Below, one piece after another: positions 1 through 9,536 of a stretch of DNA of 64,000 nt. A program made the position numbers and the translations under genes. The stretch's first letter is position 1. Each line of letters begins with the position of its first letter. A model generated the notes under the pieces. The model was not told the origin of the DNA, made no database searches, and saw nothing but the letters and a program-made list of their open reading frames with translations. Source of the stretch: Bacteroidota bacterium (GTDB lineage Bacteria > Bacteroidota > Bacteroidia > Chitinophagales > Saprospiraceae); NCBI GenBank assembly GCA_018222965.1, contig JAAEZH010000009.1:1-64000 (forward strand), read 5' to 3'.

Positions 1-317
1 TGATCTTTGCTTCATTTGCATCAAGGCAAAGAAGCCGCCGGAGGCAAATACAATTAAGTCAGAACGGGGGTTCTCCCCCTCAGCCCGCTAAAAGCGGACA
101 GCTCCCCCTCAGAGGTGGAGCAGAGTACTATGAGCAAATAGTGGTACAGGATTATACTAATTATCAATATTAAGAGTGCCCTGAAGTTTGAGTGACAGTA
201 CAGCTAGCCAGGTAGTGTTTTGCAAAAAGATTCAGTCATTTTATAATGAATAATTTGAACACTTACCTTGAAAGACCTAATTTAACTTTGAAGTTGTTAC
301 ACCCAAATAAATCAGTA
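1..317. other. Intergenic left edge of window
   Basis: No convincing gene. Short open frames run in from the left edge, but none has recognisable protein character. The stretch contains a Gly/Ala-codon-like GC-rich segment around 30-45 and three consecutive small hairpins at 61-121 (listed separately). The remaining part up to 317 is AT-rich and would hold the promoter of the lipoprotein gene that starts at 318; no clear TAnnTTTG box was found. Confidence 0.5.
61..121. repeat. Cluster of three small hairpins (REP-like)
   Basis: Three inverted repeats follow one another: GGGGG/CCCCC (66-79), CCGCT/AGCGG (85-97) and GCTCC-CCTC/AGG-GGAGC (101-121). The hairpins are seen directly. That this is a dispersed intergenic repeat of Bacteroidota is an inference from its look (GC-rich stems in AT-rich surroundings); no second copy lies in this window. 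Confidence 0.45.
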
Positions 318-1064
318 ATGGTCAACAGGCTGCTCCCGCTGTTCCTCCTTCCAATCTTTCTTTTTTCCTGTGGTTCCCCCGAAACGGATACTCCGGAACA
401 AGATCCACCTGTTCCCGAAACCCGGGAAGTCAATCTGCCCAATCAGGATCTCTCCGAAGATATTCTCGATAAGTTTCCACAAATTGAAGGCAGTAAACAA
501 TTGATTGTAGTAGCCGCAGCAACCACTACTTCCACTACCGCAAAAATGTCCGCTTACGAAAAACAGGAAGGCAGTTGGGTCGTGCTCCGGGAGAATATCC
601 CGGTCAATATTGGCAAGGCTGGTTTTGCGCCTTTCGGCGAAAAGCGAGAAGGGGACGGCAAAGCACCTTCCGGCTTGTTCCTGCTCGGACCTGCATTTGG
701 ATATACAAACGATTTAAAAACCAGCATGGAATTTATCACACTCGATGATTCACACTACTGGATGAGTGACCCGGATTCCAGCAATTACAACCAGCTAATT
801 CGCTACAAGCCGGGGACCAAAGAGATGGAGAAAATGCGGCGTGCAGATGACCTTTACAGCTACGGACTCATCGTTCAATACAATACCGATCCTGTTGTTC
901 CCGGCGCTGGCAGTGCCATTTTTATGCATGTTGAACGCGGTCCTGGGAAACCGACACTGGGTTGCGTTTCGATGGAGCCAAAAGAGATGAAAGCCCTGAT
1001 CGAATGGCTCGACCCCAACGCCTATCCCCTTATTCTGATGGGTACAGAATCTTACATACATTAA
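318..1064 (+). CDS. L,D-transpeptidase (YkuD)-like lipoprotein
   Basis: About 248 residues from the ATG at 318, which gives a clean lipoprotein signal (MVNRLLPLF..., lipobox LFSC, Cys at about 18). An upstream in-frame ATG at 246 would put 24 extra polar residues before the signal and is less likely. The C-terminal part has the YkuD-type catalytic signature: a His in FMHVERG followed about 10 residues later by TLGCVSM, with the Cys as presumed nucleophile. The family cross-links peptidoglycan or hydrolyses related bonds; this member belongs to the COG3786-like branch where the SHGC motif is T-x-G-C. Likely anchored in the periplasm. The following gene starts 23 bases downstream. Confidence 0.75.
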   Translation: MVNRLLPLFLLPIFLFSCGSPETDTPEQDPPVPETREVNLPNQDLSEDILDKFPQIEGSKQLIVVAAATTTSTTAKMSAYEKQEGSWVVLRENIPVNIGKAGFAPFGEKREGDGKAPSGLFLLGPAFGYTNDLKTSMEFITLDDSHYWMSDPDSSNYNQLIRYKPGTKEMEKMRRADDLYSYGLIVQYNTDPVVPGAGSAIFMHVERGPGKPTLGCVSMEPKEMKALIEWLDPNAYPLILMGTESYIH

Positions 1065-1087
1065 TTATATAATCAATTACCAACTCC

Positions 1088-2134
1088 ATGATGCGAAATT
1101 TTTACACCTTTTTATTCCTGCTGACCTTGTTTGCCGGACCTCTTCAGGCACAGCTTTCGATCCTGTTTGTAGATGACTCGGCCGACAATTATGCAAACTC
1201 GATGTTCCTTACCGATGCTTTTGATGCAGAAGGAATTTCCTACACCTTATTTGACGCTCAAACTGAAGGCTTCTCCCCGGAGCTGGCCACACTGGAACAG
1301 TATGATCTGGTCGTTTGGCACACCTCTTCCTGGGGAGACGGATTGTACCTTTGGTACGGCAACGATGAGATCAACACAGACCTTGCTGCCTATCTTTCCG
1401 GAGGAGGCAACCTTTGGCTCATCGGGCATGACTTCTTCTTCGACCGCTATGGCAGTCCGCCAGTAGATTTTGCAGCCGGCGATTTTGAATACGACTATCT
1501 CGGGGTAGAATCATTCGCGGTGGAGTCTTATACCGACGATGGTGAAACAGGTGTACCTTTTGTTACCCCTGCAACCGACCAGCCCATTCCCGGCCTAAAT
1601 GACGTTAATTTCATTTTTAGCACCCTGTGGTATGCCGATGGCGTTACGCCACGCACCGAAACCGTGCCGATCTATGAATTTGCCGGCAGCGGTTATGCGT
1701 TGGAAGGCGAAGTGTGTGGCACCTGGTATGACGATGGCACCTCCATTGCCCTCACCTACTACTTCGATCTTTCCCTGGCTTCCACCTCGGAGGTTGCCCA
1801 GACCAACATTGCGGCTGTAATCGACTTTTTCTCCAGTCAAATCACCACCGGAACGGCTGAGCAGCTTTCGCTGAATGATCTTTCCATTTCTCCGGTACCG
1901 GCTTCGGATGTGGCCGACATCTCTTTTAACCTGGCTGAAACCCAGGATTTGAGTATCACGGTATTCGACCTGACCGGAAAAGCAGTTGCCGTTCTGGCAG
2001 ACCAGCAGCGCTTTGATGCCGGGCAGCAGCAATTGACCTGGAGCATTCCGACCGAACTCTCAAGCGGTTTGTACTTTGTTCAGTTCCGCAGTCAGACAGC
2101 TTCTCATAGTGAGCGGATCGAAGTAATTCGATAA
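1088..2134 (+). CDS. T9SS-exported protein with GATase/ThuA-like domain
   Basis: 348 residues; two adjacent ATGs (1088, 1091) are equally possible starts. It has a signal peptide ending near LQAQ (residue 22), then an alpha/beta domain beginning ILFVDDSADNYANS with LVVWHTSSWGDG and GGGNLWLIGHD, which resembles the class I glutamine-amidotransferase/ThuA-like fold. No catalytic Cys-His pair was identified. The last 80 residues (LSISPVPASDVADISF ... ERIEVIR) are a T9SS type A sorting domain with the usual ISPVP, V/L-x-D-x-T-G-K and GLYFV elements. Expected to be secreted or surface-attached. Substrate unknown. Confidence 0.7.
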   Translation: MMRNFYTFLFLLTLFAGPLQAQLSILFVDDSADNYANSMFLTDAFDAEGISYTLFDAQTEGFSPELATLEQYDLVVWHTSSWGDGLYLWYGNDEINTDLAAYLSGGGNLWLIGHDFFFDRYGSPPVDFAAGDFEYDYLGVESFAVESYTDDGETGVPFVTPATDQPIPGLNDVNFIFSTLWYADGVTPRTETVPIYEFAGSGYALEGEVCGTWYDDGTSIALTYYFDLSLASTSEVAQTNIAAVIDFFSSQITTGTAEQLSLNDLSISPVPASDVADISFNLAETQDLSITVFDLTGKAVAVLADQQRFDAGQQQLTWSIPTELSSGLYFVQFRSQTASHSERIEVIR

Positions 2135-2140
2135 GCTTTT

Positions 2141-2182
2141 GCATTCGCCGGTTGCTGCGCTTTTTTGCCTTCCGGCGAATGC
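2141..2182. terminator. Stem-loop with GCATTCGCCGG arms
   Basis: Perfect 11-bp inverted repeat GCATTCGCCGG (2141-2151) and CCGGCGAATGC (2172-2182), with a 20-base loop containing TTTTTT. It sits 7 bases after the stop at 2134, so it may end that transcript. The arms are related to the TTCGGCGAA motif scattered through the window. No T-run follows the stem, so termination is only a guess. Confidence 0.4.
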
Positions 2183-2227
2183 TTTCCTAAAATGCCGTAT
2201 CTTCATGGTGTAAGGAAAAACCATGTC

Positions 2228-2716
2228 ATGGAAGAACCAATCTACAGGGAAGTACAAAAATTCAACCAACCCTGGATCTGGATCATTTTGATCGGGCTTC
2301 AACTGCTCTTTCTGTGGGGAATTGTACAGCAAGTTATCCTCGGAAAGCCCTTTGGCACGAATCCGGCTCCAGACCTCCTGCTTATCTTCTTTGCTCTTTT
2401 TCCCTTTGCGCTGATTATCCTGTTTCGGAATATGACCCTGACTACTTCTGTTGAAAAAGATCAGGTCGTTGTCGAATTTGCGCCATTCACTACCCGGATC
2501 ATCTCAGAAGTTGAAATCTCAAAGTATTACATTCGGGAATACAAGCCCATTAAAGAGTATGGTGGCTGGGGTCTTCGATTTGGCAAGGGAAGAGCTTTTA
2601 CTGCTACCGGTCACAAAGGCCTCCAACTCGAATTAAGCGATGGGGACCGCATACTAATTGGCACTCAAAATCCCGAAGAACTGGAGAAAGCCATTGTCAG
2701 AATGTTTATTGTTTAA
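2228..2716 (+). CDS. Small membrane protein, two TM segments, unknown function
   Basis: About 162 residues from the ATG at 2228, which is preceded by an AAGGA ribosome-binding site; an in-frame start 63 bases upstream gives a less plausible leader. Two hydrophobic segments (about residues 15-35 and 47-66) are followed by a soluble beta-rich C-terminal domain with KYYIREYKPIKEYGGWG and ILIGTQNPEELEKAI. This resembles the PH-like/DUF6141-type membrane proteins in which a two-helix hairpin carries a cytoplasmic PH-like domain. That assignment is tentative. It lies 9 bases before the next gene, so co-transcription is likely. Confidence 0.6.
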   Translation: MEEPIYREVQKFNQPWIWIILIGLQLLFLWGIVQQVILGKPFGTNPAPDLLLIFFALFPFALIILFRNMTLTTSVEKDQVVVEFAPFTTRIISEVEISKYYIREYKPIKEYGGWGLRFGKGRAFTATGHKGLQLELSDGDRILIGTQNPEELEKAIVRMFIV

Positions 2717-2725
2717 ACTATCCCT

Positions 2726-3712
2726 ATGAGAATTTTTGCCTGCCTCTTTTTTGCATTTTTTAGCCTCCAAACATTACAAGCACAGGATACATACTCCATT
2801 GTTGCCGTTGATGCAGAGACCGAAGAAGTCGGCAGCGCGGGAGCTTCCTGCGTTGATCTCGGCAACTTTGGATTAGATGCCGATTTTCTGGGAGAGCTCT
2901 TTCCCGCTCTGGGAGCCATCAATACACAAGCCTGGTATCTGCCCGGCAATCAGGCTTCCGCACGAAACCGTATGGAAGCGGGAGACACGCCACAGCAAAT
3001 CATCGACTATGTTATTGCCAATGATGTGCAGGGAGATTCCACTTTGCGGCAATACGGTGTGGTCGGGCTTGTAGACGGCATGGCACAGGCAGCTGCGCAT
3101 ACAGGCTCCAATACCGATGATTACAAAAGCCACCGGGTAGGCGATAATTATTCCATCCAGGGAAACATCCTGCTTGGAGATTTCATTCTGGACGCCATGG
3201 AAGATAATTTCAACAATACAGACGGGATGCTGGCGGAAAAACTCATGGCGGCGCTGCAGGGCGCAAATGTCATAGGCGCCGATACCCGCTGTGCAAGCAA
3301 TGGAACTTCAGCCCTTTTTTCTTTTCTCAAAGTTGCTCAGCCTGCCGACGAATTTGGAAGTCCTTCTCTGGTGCTGGGAGTAATCACGGAAGATGGAGAC
3401 GGTATAGAACCCGTAGACTCCCTGCAAACACTTTTTAACGAATGGCTCGGAACTACTTCATCCACTTCGGAGGTTCAGAATCAAAAGTTGAAAGTATTTC
3501 CCAATCCGACGACAAACAACCTGGAAATTTCACTAAACCTGGAAGAAGCTGCTAATCTAAATCTATTCTCCATTTCCGGAGAACTGCTTTACTCGCAGCC
3601 ATTTTCCGGTCAGGAAAATATAGACCTCAGCTCCTACCCGGCCGGTGTTTACGTCCTACAATTGCGAACCAAATCGGGACGCGTCATGCTGGCACGTGTT
3701 GTGAAAGATTAA
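2726..3712 (+). CDS. DUF1028 family protein with T9SS sorting domain
   Basis: 328 residues. Signal peptide 1-19 (LQTLQAQ), then a DUF1028 domain (about 20-235): DTYSIVAVDAETEEVGSAGAS, LGAINTQAWYLPGNQ, GNILLGDFILDAMED and GADTRCASNGTSALFS are typical of this Ntn-hydrolase-like family of unknown activity. The C-terminal 75 residues (KVFPNPTTNNLEISLN ... RVMLARVVKD) are a T9SS type A sorting domain, so the protein is exported across the outer membrane. Its stop lies 7 bases from the convergent stop of glyA. Family assignment is strong; biochemical role is not known for the family. Confidence 0.82.
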   Translation: MRIFACLFFAFFSLQTLQAQDTYSIVAVDAETEEVGSAGASCVDLGNFGLDADFLGELFPALGAINTQAWYLPGNQASARNRMEAGDTPQQIIDYVIANDVQGDSTLRQYGVVGLVDGMAQAAAHTGSNTDDYKSHRVGDNYSIQGNILLGDFILDAMEDNFNNTDGMLAEKLMAALQGANVIGADTRCASNGTSALFSFLKVAQPADEFGSPSLVLGVITEDGDGIEPVDSLQTLFNEWLGTTSSTSEVQNQKLKVFPNPTTNNLEISLNLEEAANLNLFSISGELLYSQPFSGQENIDLSSYPAGVYVLQLRTKSGRVMLARVVKD

Positions 3713-3719
3713 AGCCTTA

Positions 3720-5012
3720 TCAGGCAGACACCTGACCGGCTTCAGCATAGAGCGGGAATCGCTCCATGTATTGATTTACAGCCTCTCTGACACTTTTGAT
3801 GGTTGAATCATGCTCCAAATCGGTGATGACGTGATCCATCCAGTCAACCACCTGGCGGCAGTCATCCTCATTGAACCCCCGGGTAGTTATCGCAGCTGTT
3901 CCTACCCGTATTCCGGAAGTTACAAAGGGCGACTTATCGTCGAATGGCACCATGTTTTTATTGACCGTAATATCAGCACGAACCAGTGCTTCTTCAGCCT
4001 GTTTGCCGCTTACGCCTTTGGAGCGCAGGTCAATCAACATCAAATGATTGTCGGTTCCTCCGGAGATGATTTTGTAGCCTTTCTGTACAAAAGCATCGGC
4101 CATGGCCTGAGCGTTTTTGATTACCTGCTCTCCATAGGTTTTGAAAGCCGGTTGGAGGGCTTCTCCAAAAGCTACGGCTTTGGCAGCGATCACATGCTCT
4201 AATGGTCCGCCTTGCATGCCTGGAAACACTCCGCTATTGAGAATGGCAGACATCTTAATGGGATTGCCCTTCTTGGTGGTACGGCCCCAGGGGTTGTCAA
4301 AATTCTCTCCCATCATGATAATACCTCCACGCGGTCCGCGGAGGGTCTTGTGGGTGGTAGAAGTTACAATATGGCAATGCTTGATCGGATCTTTCAACAA
4401 GCCGGTAGCGATCAGGCCGGCCGGATGTGCAATATCTGCCAACAGCAAAGCGCCAACCTCATCGGCAATTTCGCGGAAGCGGGCATAATCCCAGTCGCGA
4501 GAGTAAGCAGAAGCACCACAAATGATCAATTTTGGTTGCTCCCGCCGGGCTGTTTCAGCCACTTTGTCCATATCGATCGTGCCGGTATCCGGTTCAACTC
4601 CGTAGAAAGAGGGGTTGTACACTTTACCGGAAAAATTTACCGGTGAGCCGTGCGACAGATGGCCTCCGTGCGAAAGATCAAATCCCAGGATCTTATCGCC
4701 TGGCTGCAAAACGGCCAGAAAAACAGCGGCATTTGCCTGAGCGCCGGAGTGCGGTTGTACATTCGCGTAAGCGGCACCAAAAAGTTCTTTTAAGCGGTCT
4801 ATAGCCAGTTGTTCTACCTGATCTACTACCTCACAGCCGCCATAATATCGTTTCCCGGGGTAACCTTCGGCGTATTTGTTCGTCAAACAAGAACCCATGG
4901 CTTCCATAACGGAAGAACTGGTAAAGTTTTCACTGGCAATTAATTCGACGCCATGACGCTGGCGGTCGAGTTCTTTGTTGATCAGTTGGGCAATAGTAGT
5001 ATCCTTGATCAT
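3720..5012 (-). CDS. glyA: Serine hydroxymethyltransferase
   Basis: 430 residues, close to the bacterial norm (about 415-430). It interconverts serine and glycine while charging tetrahydrofolate with a one-carbon unit; PLP-dependent, cytosolic. Seen: [10 protein letters not shown] near the N-terminus, [15 protein letters not shown], and the PLP-lysine motif [14 protein letters not shown] with Lys at about 222. Monocistronic by context: it converges on the DUF1028 gene and diverges from the phosphatase gene across a 337-base intergenic region. Confidence 0.97.
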   Translation of the reverse strand: MIKDTTIAQLINKELDRQRHGVELIASENFTSSSVMEAMGSCLTNKYAEGYPGKRYYGGCEVVDQVEQLAIDRLKELFGAAYANVQPHSGAQANAAVFLAVLQPGDKILGFDLSHGGHLSHGSPVNFSGKVYNPSFYGVEPDTGTIDMDKVAETARREQPKLIICGASAYSRDWDYARFREIADEVGALLLADIAHPAGLIATGLLKDPIKHCHIVTSTTHKTLRGPRGGIIMMGENFDNPWGRTTKKGNPIKMSAILNSGVFPGMQGGPLEHVIAAKAVAFGEALQPAFKTYGEQVIKNAQAMADAFVQKGYKIISGGTDNHLMLIDLRSKGVSGKQAEEALVRADITVNKNMVPFDDKSPFVTSGIRVGTAAITTRGFNEDDCRQVVDWMDHVITDLEHDSTIKSVREAVNQYMERFPLYAEAGQVSA

Positions 5013-5349
5013 TTTAAACAGACATTTTGGTGCAAATCCCGCACTTTAATAATATGCTAACAAAATAGTGGGTCTAAGGTACAATATTTAGTACTTCTGA
5101 TACTTTATAAAGACCGCAAAACGAACAGAACAAATCCGGCAGCGACTTTCGCCTTAACCAACTATGTCAATCGCGAATTCAGGGCCGAGGATGAATAGCA
5201 ACCTATTTTTCCTCTGAAACAAACTCAAAAAATTCGCCGAAAGGCATCAGAATAAAACAATAGTTCTTTACGCTACATTTACCCTATTGATATTCTTAAC
5301 TTTGTTGGGCAGGCTCAAAAGAGCTACTGCCATAATAGCGACGAACGAT
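5013..5349. other. Divergent intergenic region between glyA and phosphatase gene
   Basis: 337 bases with no credible gene. It must contain the promoters of both divergent genes. On the + strand TAACTTTG (5297-5304) fits the Bacteroidota -7 box TAnnTTTG, 46 bases before the ATG at 5350, but no clear -33 TTG lies at the right distance. One copy of the over-represented 9-mer (TTCGCCGAA) is at 5233-5241. No strong hairpin terminator. Confidence 0.5.
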
Positions 5350-7251
5350 ATGAAGACCCCTGCTTTTATAATAACACTGTTGATCATATGTGGGAGTTTC
5401 GGCCAGATGGAGGCCGCTACGGGTAAATACCGATTGAGTTACAACAACGATCCCTCTACTTCAATTGTCATCGGCTGGGATCAGCTCTCAGGCGATTATC
5501 CGGTCGTTTGGTATGATGAGGTCGACCATGGACGCCAGGTAAATGAATACCGCTTTTCAGCGAAGCCTTCTGAATTTAACCAGGAGAAGCAGATGAAGAA
5601 CTTCTTTGCTTTCATCAGCGGTTTGAAACCGGGTACTACCTATTACTTTGTGATTAAAGACAATGAGGGGGTCAGCGATCGCTATTATTTCCAAACCATT
5701 CCAAACGATTCCAATACGCGTCTTTCCATCATTGCCGGAGGAGACTCCCGCAACAATCGGGAAGCACGACGCAGTGCAAACCTGATGGTTTCAAAGCTGC
5801 GCCCGCACTTTGTAATGTTTGGGGGCGACATGACTGAATTGAGTACGGCACCACAATGGCAGAGCTGGTTTGATGACTGGCAATTAACTATTTCACCAGA
5901 TGGCCGTATCACTCCTATTGTTGTAACCCGGGGAAATCACGAAGCCAGCAATCAGGAATTGGTAGATCTGTTTCAGATCCCTTCCAACCAGGCTTATTAT
6001 GCCCTCAATTTTGGCGGCAACCTCTTGCGTCTTTACACGCTAAACTCCCTGATGCCTTCTGGTGGTGTACAACGCGACTGGCTCGAAAGAGACCTTCGAA
6101 ACAACGCAGGCGTGATCTGGAAATTTGCCCAGTATCACCATACTATTCGTCCGCACACAACGAAGAAACAGAATCAAAACGACCAATACGAACATTGGGC
6201 AAAACTCTTTTACCAGTACGGACTCGACCTCGTTGTTGAATCAGACGCCCACGTGGTAAAGACAACCTGGCCTATCAGTCCAAGCACTGACAGCGATAGC
6301 TATGAAGGCTTTATTCGCGATGAAGACCGTGGCACTGTCTATCTGGGGGAAGGATGTTGGGGTGCACCAATCAGGTCTAATAACGACGATAAACCCTGGA
6401 CCCGAAACAGTGGCAGTTTTAATCAGTTTAAGTGGATTTTTGTTGATCACGAAGGGGTAGAAATCCGTACCATCATGACCGACAATTCAGAAGATATTGC
6501 CAGCGTGGATCCCAATGATATATTCACGCCTCCTTTTGGACTGCCGATCTGGAATCCAAGTAATGGCCCAATGGTAAAGATTGATCGCTACCGGGATATT
6601 ATTCAGGATACAGAAGAAGTTTTCGTTGCTCGTGATATGCCGGAGTCTATGAAAGTAGATCAGGAGCCTGGTTCCGTATCTACCGGATTTGAGCTACGTG
6701 ATTTCTCTGCCAGCCGATTTGGACAAAACATTGCGATCCAATGGACCGTAATCAACGAGCCAAACAATGCTGATTATGAAGTACAACGATCTGTTGATGG
6801 CGGCATCAGCTTTGAGACTATCCATAAGCTAAAAGCGGCCGGTCGCGACAGATGTACTTATGAAAAATACGATGATGGTCTGGCGTTGAGTCCCGGCCAA
6901 TCGCTGCAGTACCGCCTGGTAAAGATCAATGCCCGGGGTGAAAAGGAGATATACAATCCATCCTCAACGGGTAAAGATGATCCTTCCAATTGGGAAGCCT
7001 TTCCAAAACTGGTTCCTGACCAAGCCTCAAAGGGTGTCCAGGTAGCCTATCAACTGGATGAACCCGGCACGGTATCCTTCAAACTGATGAATCCCCGTAT
7101 GCGGGAGACCAGCCGATTGGAGTTTACCAACCAGGCCCCGGGAAGGTATATGAAAACCATGGACCTTTCGATGGTACCAGCAGGCAGATACCTGCTTGTT
7201 ATCCGTACAGAGGATGTGATCCTGAGAAGGTATCGGGTGAACCTTAGGTAG
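5350..7251 (+). CDS. Exported purple-acid-phosphatase-like metallophosphoesterase
   Basis: About 633 residues from the ATG at 5350, chosen because it starts a good signal peptide (MKTPAFIITLLIICGSF); an in-frame ATG at 5287 would add 21 residues. An N-terminal fibronectin/PAP-N-like beta domain (about 25-115, with LKPGTTYYFVI) is followed by a calcineurin-like phosphoesterase domain: AGGDSRNN, MFGGDMTE, TRGNHEAS, QYHHTIRPH and ESDAHVV match the five metal-ligand blocks. After a linker there is another FnIII-like segment (VQRSVDGG) and a divergent T9SS-type tail (PAGRYLLVIRTEDV). Probably a secreted phosphatase for organic phosphate. Confidence 0.8.
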   Translation: MKTPAFIITLLIICGSFGQMEAATGKYRLSYNNDPSTSIVIGWDQLSGDYPVVWYDEVDHGRQVNEYRFSAKPSEFNQEKQMKNFFAFISGLKPGTTYYFVIKDNEGVSDRYYFQTIPNDSNTRLSIIAGGDSRNNREARRSANLMVSKLRPHFVMFGGDMTELSTAPQWQSWFDDWQLTISPDGRITPIVVTRGNHEASNQELVDLFQIPSNQAYYALNFGGNLLRLYTLNSLMPSGGVQRDWLERDLRNNAGVIWKFAQYHHTIRPHTTKKQNQNDQYEHWAKLFYQYGLDLVVESDAHVVKTTWPISPSTDSDSYEGFIRDEDRGTVYLGEGCWGAPIRSNNDDKPWTRNSGSFNQFKWIFVDHEGVEIRTIMTDNSEDIASVDPNDIFTPPFGLPIWNPSNGPMVKIDRYRDIIQDTEEVFVARDMPESMKVDQEPGSVSTGFELRDFSASRFGQNIAIQWTVINEPNNADYEVQRSVDGGISFETIHKLKAAGRDRCTYEKYDDGLALSPGQSLQYRLVKINARGEKEIYNPSSTGKDDPSNWEAFPKLVPDQASKGVQVAYQLDEPGTVSFKLMNPRMRETSRLEFTNQAPGRYMKTMDLSMVPAGRYLLVIRTEDVILRRYRVNLR

Positions 7252-7335
7252 GTTTTAATGACCAACACGGGAGAAACGGAACGAACGGAATCAACGGGAA
7301 AGATTACACCGTGTTACACCTTTTCACTTTTCACG

Positions 7336-9411
7336 CTACCGCACAAGCGTAATATCTCCCTTATATATTCCTTCTACTCCATCGAGAAACAGGATTTCTG
7401 CGTAATACGCAAACACGCCTGAATTCATAGGTTTTCCCCGGAAAGTGCCATCCCAGCCTAATTTGGGATCGTTTAGCGGAATATTGGTTGCTTCATACAA
7501 GAGCTCTCCCCATCGGCTGAAAATTCTAAATTCATTGATCTGCACCGCAGCCGGATTGCCGAAAATGGAGAAGAAATCGTTTACGCCATCGTTATTTGGT
7601 GAAAAGGCATTCGGTATATAGATCGGCCGGATAGGATCCACGAAAATAGTTACCGAATCAATAGCCCGACATCCTAAATCGTCTTCAACTTCAATGTAAT
7701 AGGTAGTGGTCCCCGGTGGAAAGGCCGTTGGGTCGGGGCAATCAATACAATCCAGCGAGTTCGCAGGCATCCAGAAGTATTGCACCAAAGATCCAATGGG
7801 AGTAACGGTAGCCAGGAGGTCTGCATCAAAGCCGAGCTGCACCGTTTGATCCTCACCCGCATCAACCAATAAAGGCACGGGGTCCACTAATTCTACTTCC
7901 AGGGAATCCCTACAACCTTTTATATCCTGCAGATAGACTGTATACAAGCCCGCCGATTGCTGATTAAACACACCGCTGCTCTGATAAACATTATTGTCTA
8001 CACTAAACAGGTAAGTCGGTGTTCCACCACTGGCAGCCACTTCAAAAAAGCCGGTTGGGTCACCAAAGCAAATCGGGTTGATCAGGTCTTCGAGATTGAT
8101 CATTAGTTCGGTATCCGGATCGCAGCATTCTTCGATAAACAGTTCCTGAACATCGTTTACAATACAACCCTCTTCGGTAACGATCTGCAGCAGCACTCCT
8201 TTGTCTCCAAAGCTGTTATATACCACATCATGAGGTCCGGGACCGGTAGCTGTTTGCGGGCTTGCACCTTCCCCAAAAGACCACTCATAGCTTGCGGTAA
8301 ATCCGGGAGGGATTATAGAATTATTGGTAAATGTTATAACGTCGTTGTCGCATTCTGTGCCTGTCGGCGGATCAAATGTAAAATCGGGGCTTGGGCCCAG
8401 GAAGGTACCTGTTCCTCCAAACTCAATGGAAAATCCAAAGCCGGTATTACTGAAATTATTGACAACCAGGAGGTAGGTTTTTCCGCTTACCATATCCAGG
8501 GCATCAACGAAGTTGTTGTCTCCGTTTTGGCAACCAGCTATTTCTTCAACATCCGGATCCCCAAGAGCCAGTCCGGTCTCGCCGGTACAGGGCTCCCAGT
8601 CGGGAAAGGGCGCTCCCACATTCTCGCCAGAGGCCATACAACGCAAAAGAGTCAGGTCAGAGCAATCGTCAATGCCGTTATTCATTTCAAAAACGGCAAA
8701 GTCCAGGTCATCTGTCGGATTATCCGGAGTGAGCGTAAAGGTCAGGCTGCCGGGGTCGTCGCAGGTCCATTTATACCACACAGAGCTAAACTCCTGGCCT
8801 ATACAGGTTCCGTCTACTTCATTGGTTAGCTGTCCGGCACCTTCCAACTGACTTACATTAAAGGAAGATTTATCACAAAGAACCACTCCGTCCGGGCAAT
8901 CAGATTCCGGATCCGGGATCAGGTTGTAGTTGTTGACACAAAGCTGAAAGGTCCCTTCATCCTCGTCTCGCGCAGCCACTCTTAAATAGTAGTTAGAGCC
9001 TGGCAAAAGGCCAGACACCAGGGTACCGGCTACATTATTACCAAAGGCATCCGAAAAACACTGTATCTCTGTAAGAGCCCCACAATCTCCCGAATAAATA
9101 GCTACTTCCGGGAAAGTGAGCGTTCCGCCCGGGGCATTGATCACGTCCCCAATAACCGTAACATTCAAATCGGTAGCCTGGGCTGTAAACCGAAACCAGA
9201 CATCTTTAAAATCTTCTATTGGAAAACAGCTGGGAATGGGTTCCGGGGAGAGCGTAGCATCCTGTGTGGTAAATTCACCTACCGGGGAACACCAATTGTC
9301 CAGGTCATTGAGCTCTATGGCATCCAGGCATTTATCATTTATTGGCTGTGCCAAAAGGGTGGATAATGCCAGAAGACTTATTAACAGGCTAAAAGTAAAT
9401 CTGATTCTCAT
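7336..9411 (-). CDS. T9SS type B (gliding-motility C-terminal) surface protein
   Basis: About 691 residues from the ATG at 9409-9411, which has a strong GGAGGGA ribosome-binding site and opens a signal peptide (MRIRFTFSLLISLLALST...LAQ); an upstream extension of 36 residues is possible but unlikely. In order: an N-terminal pre-peptidase-like beta domain (NDKCLDAIEL, YLRVAARDEDEGTF), a second similar domain, a PKD-like domain (YEWSFGEGASPQ), a SprB-type repeat (GGTPTYLFSVDNNVYQ, GLYTVYLQDIKGC), then the type B sorting domain: PNAFSPNNDGVNDFF, FSRWGELLYE, WDGTFRGKPMNSGVFAYY. Type B cargo are typically large adhesins or matrix proteins at the surface of gliding bacteria. Confidence 0.88.
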   Translation of the reverse strand: MRIRFTFSLLISLLALSTLLAQPINDKCLDAIELNDLDNWCSPVGEFTTQDATLSPEPIPSCFPIEDFKDVWFRFTAQATDLNVTVIGDVINAPGGTLTFPEVAIYSGDCGALTEIQCFSDAFGNNVAGTLVSGLLPGSNYYLRVAARDEDEGTFQLCVNNYNLIPDPESDCPDGVVLCDKSSFNVSQLEGAGQLTNEVDGTCIGQEFSSVWYKWTCDDPGSLTFTLTPDNPTDDLDFAVFEMNNGIDDCSDLTLLRCMASGENVGAPFPDWEPCTGETGLALGDPDVEEIAGCQNGDNNFVDALDMVSGKTYLLVVNNFSNTGFGFSIEFGGTGTFLGPSPDFTFDPPTGTECDNDVITFTNNSIIPPGFTASYEWSFGEGASPQTATGPGPHDVVYNSFGDKGVLLQIVTEEGCIVNDVQELFIEECCDPDTELMINLEDLINPICFGDPTGFFEVAASGGTPTYLFSVDNNVYQSSGVFNQQSAGLYTVYLQDIKGCRDSLEVELVDPVPLLVDAGEDQTVQLGFDADLLATVTPIGSLVQYFWMPANSLDCIDCPDPTAFPPGTTTYYIEVEDDLGCRAIDSVTIFVDPIRPIYIPNAFSPNNDGVNDFFSIFGNPAAVQINEFRIFSRWGELLYEATNIPLNDPKLGWDGTFRGKPMNSGVFAYYAEILFLDGVEGIYKGDITLVR

Positions 9412-9536
9412 TCCCTCCGTGATTATTGATTTATTTGCTCTCTTACTTATGTTTCTCACTAAAAAACGGCAAACGCCCTTTAAAAGTACAGGCAGGCTGC
9501 GTTTGAACTGACAAAACAACTACATTTGAGATCTAT

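Noticed and set aside
1-200. Right end of a gene running in from the left edge
   Set aside because: Open frames there are short, rich in Arg/Ser/Pro and pass through the hairpin cluster; none resembles a protein end.
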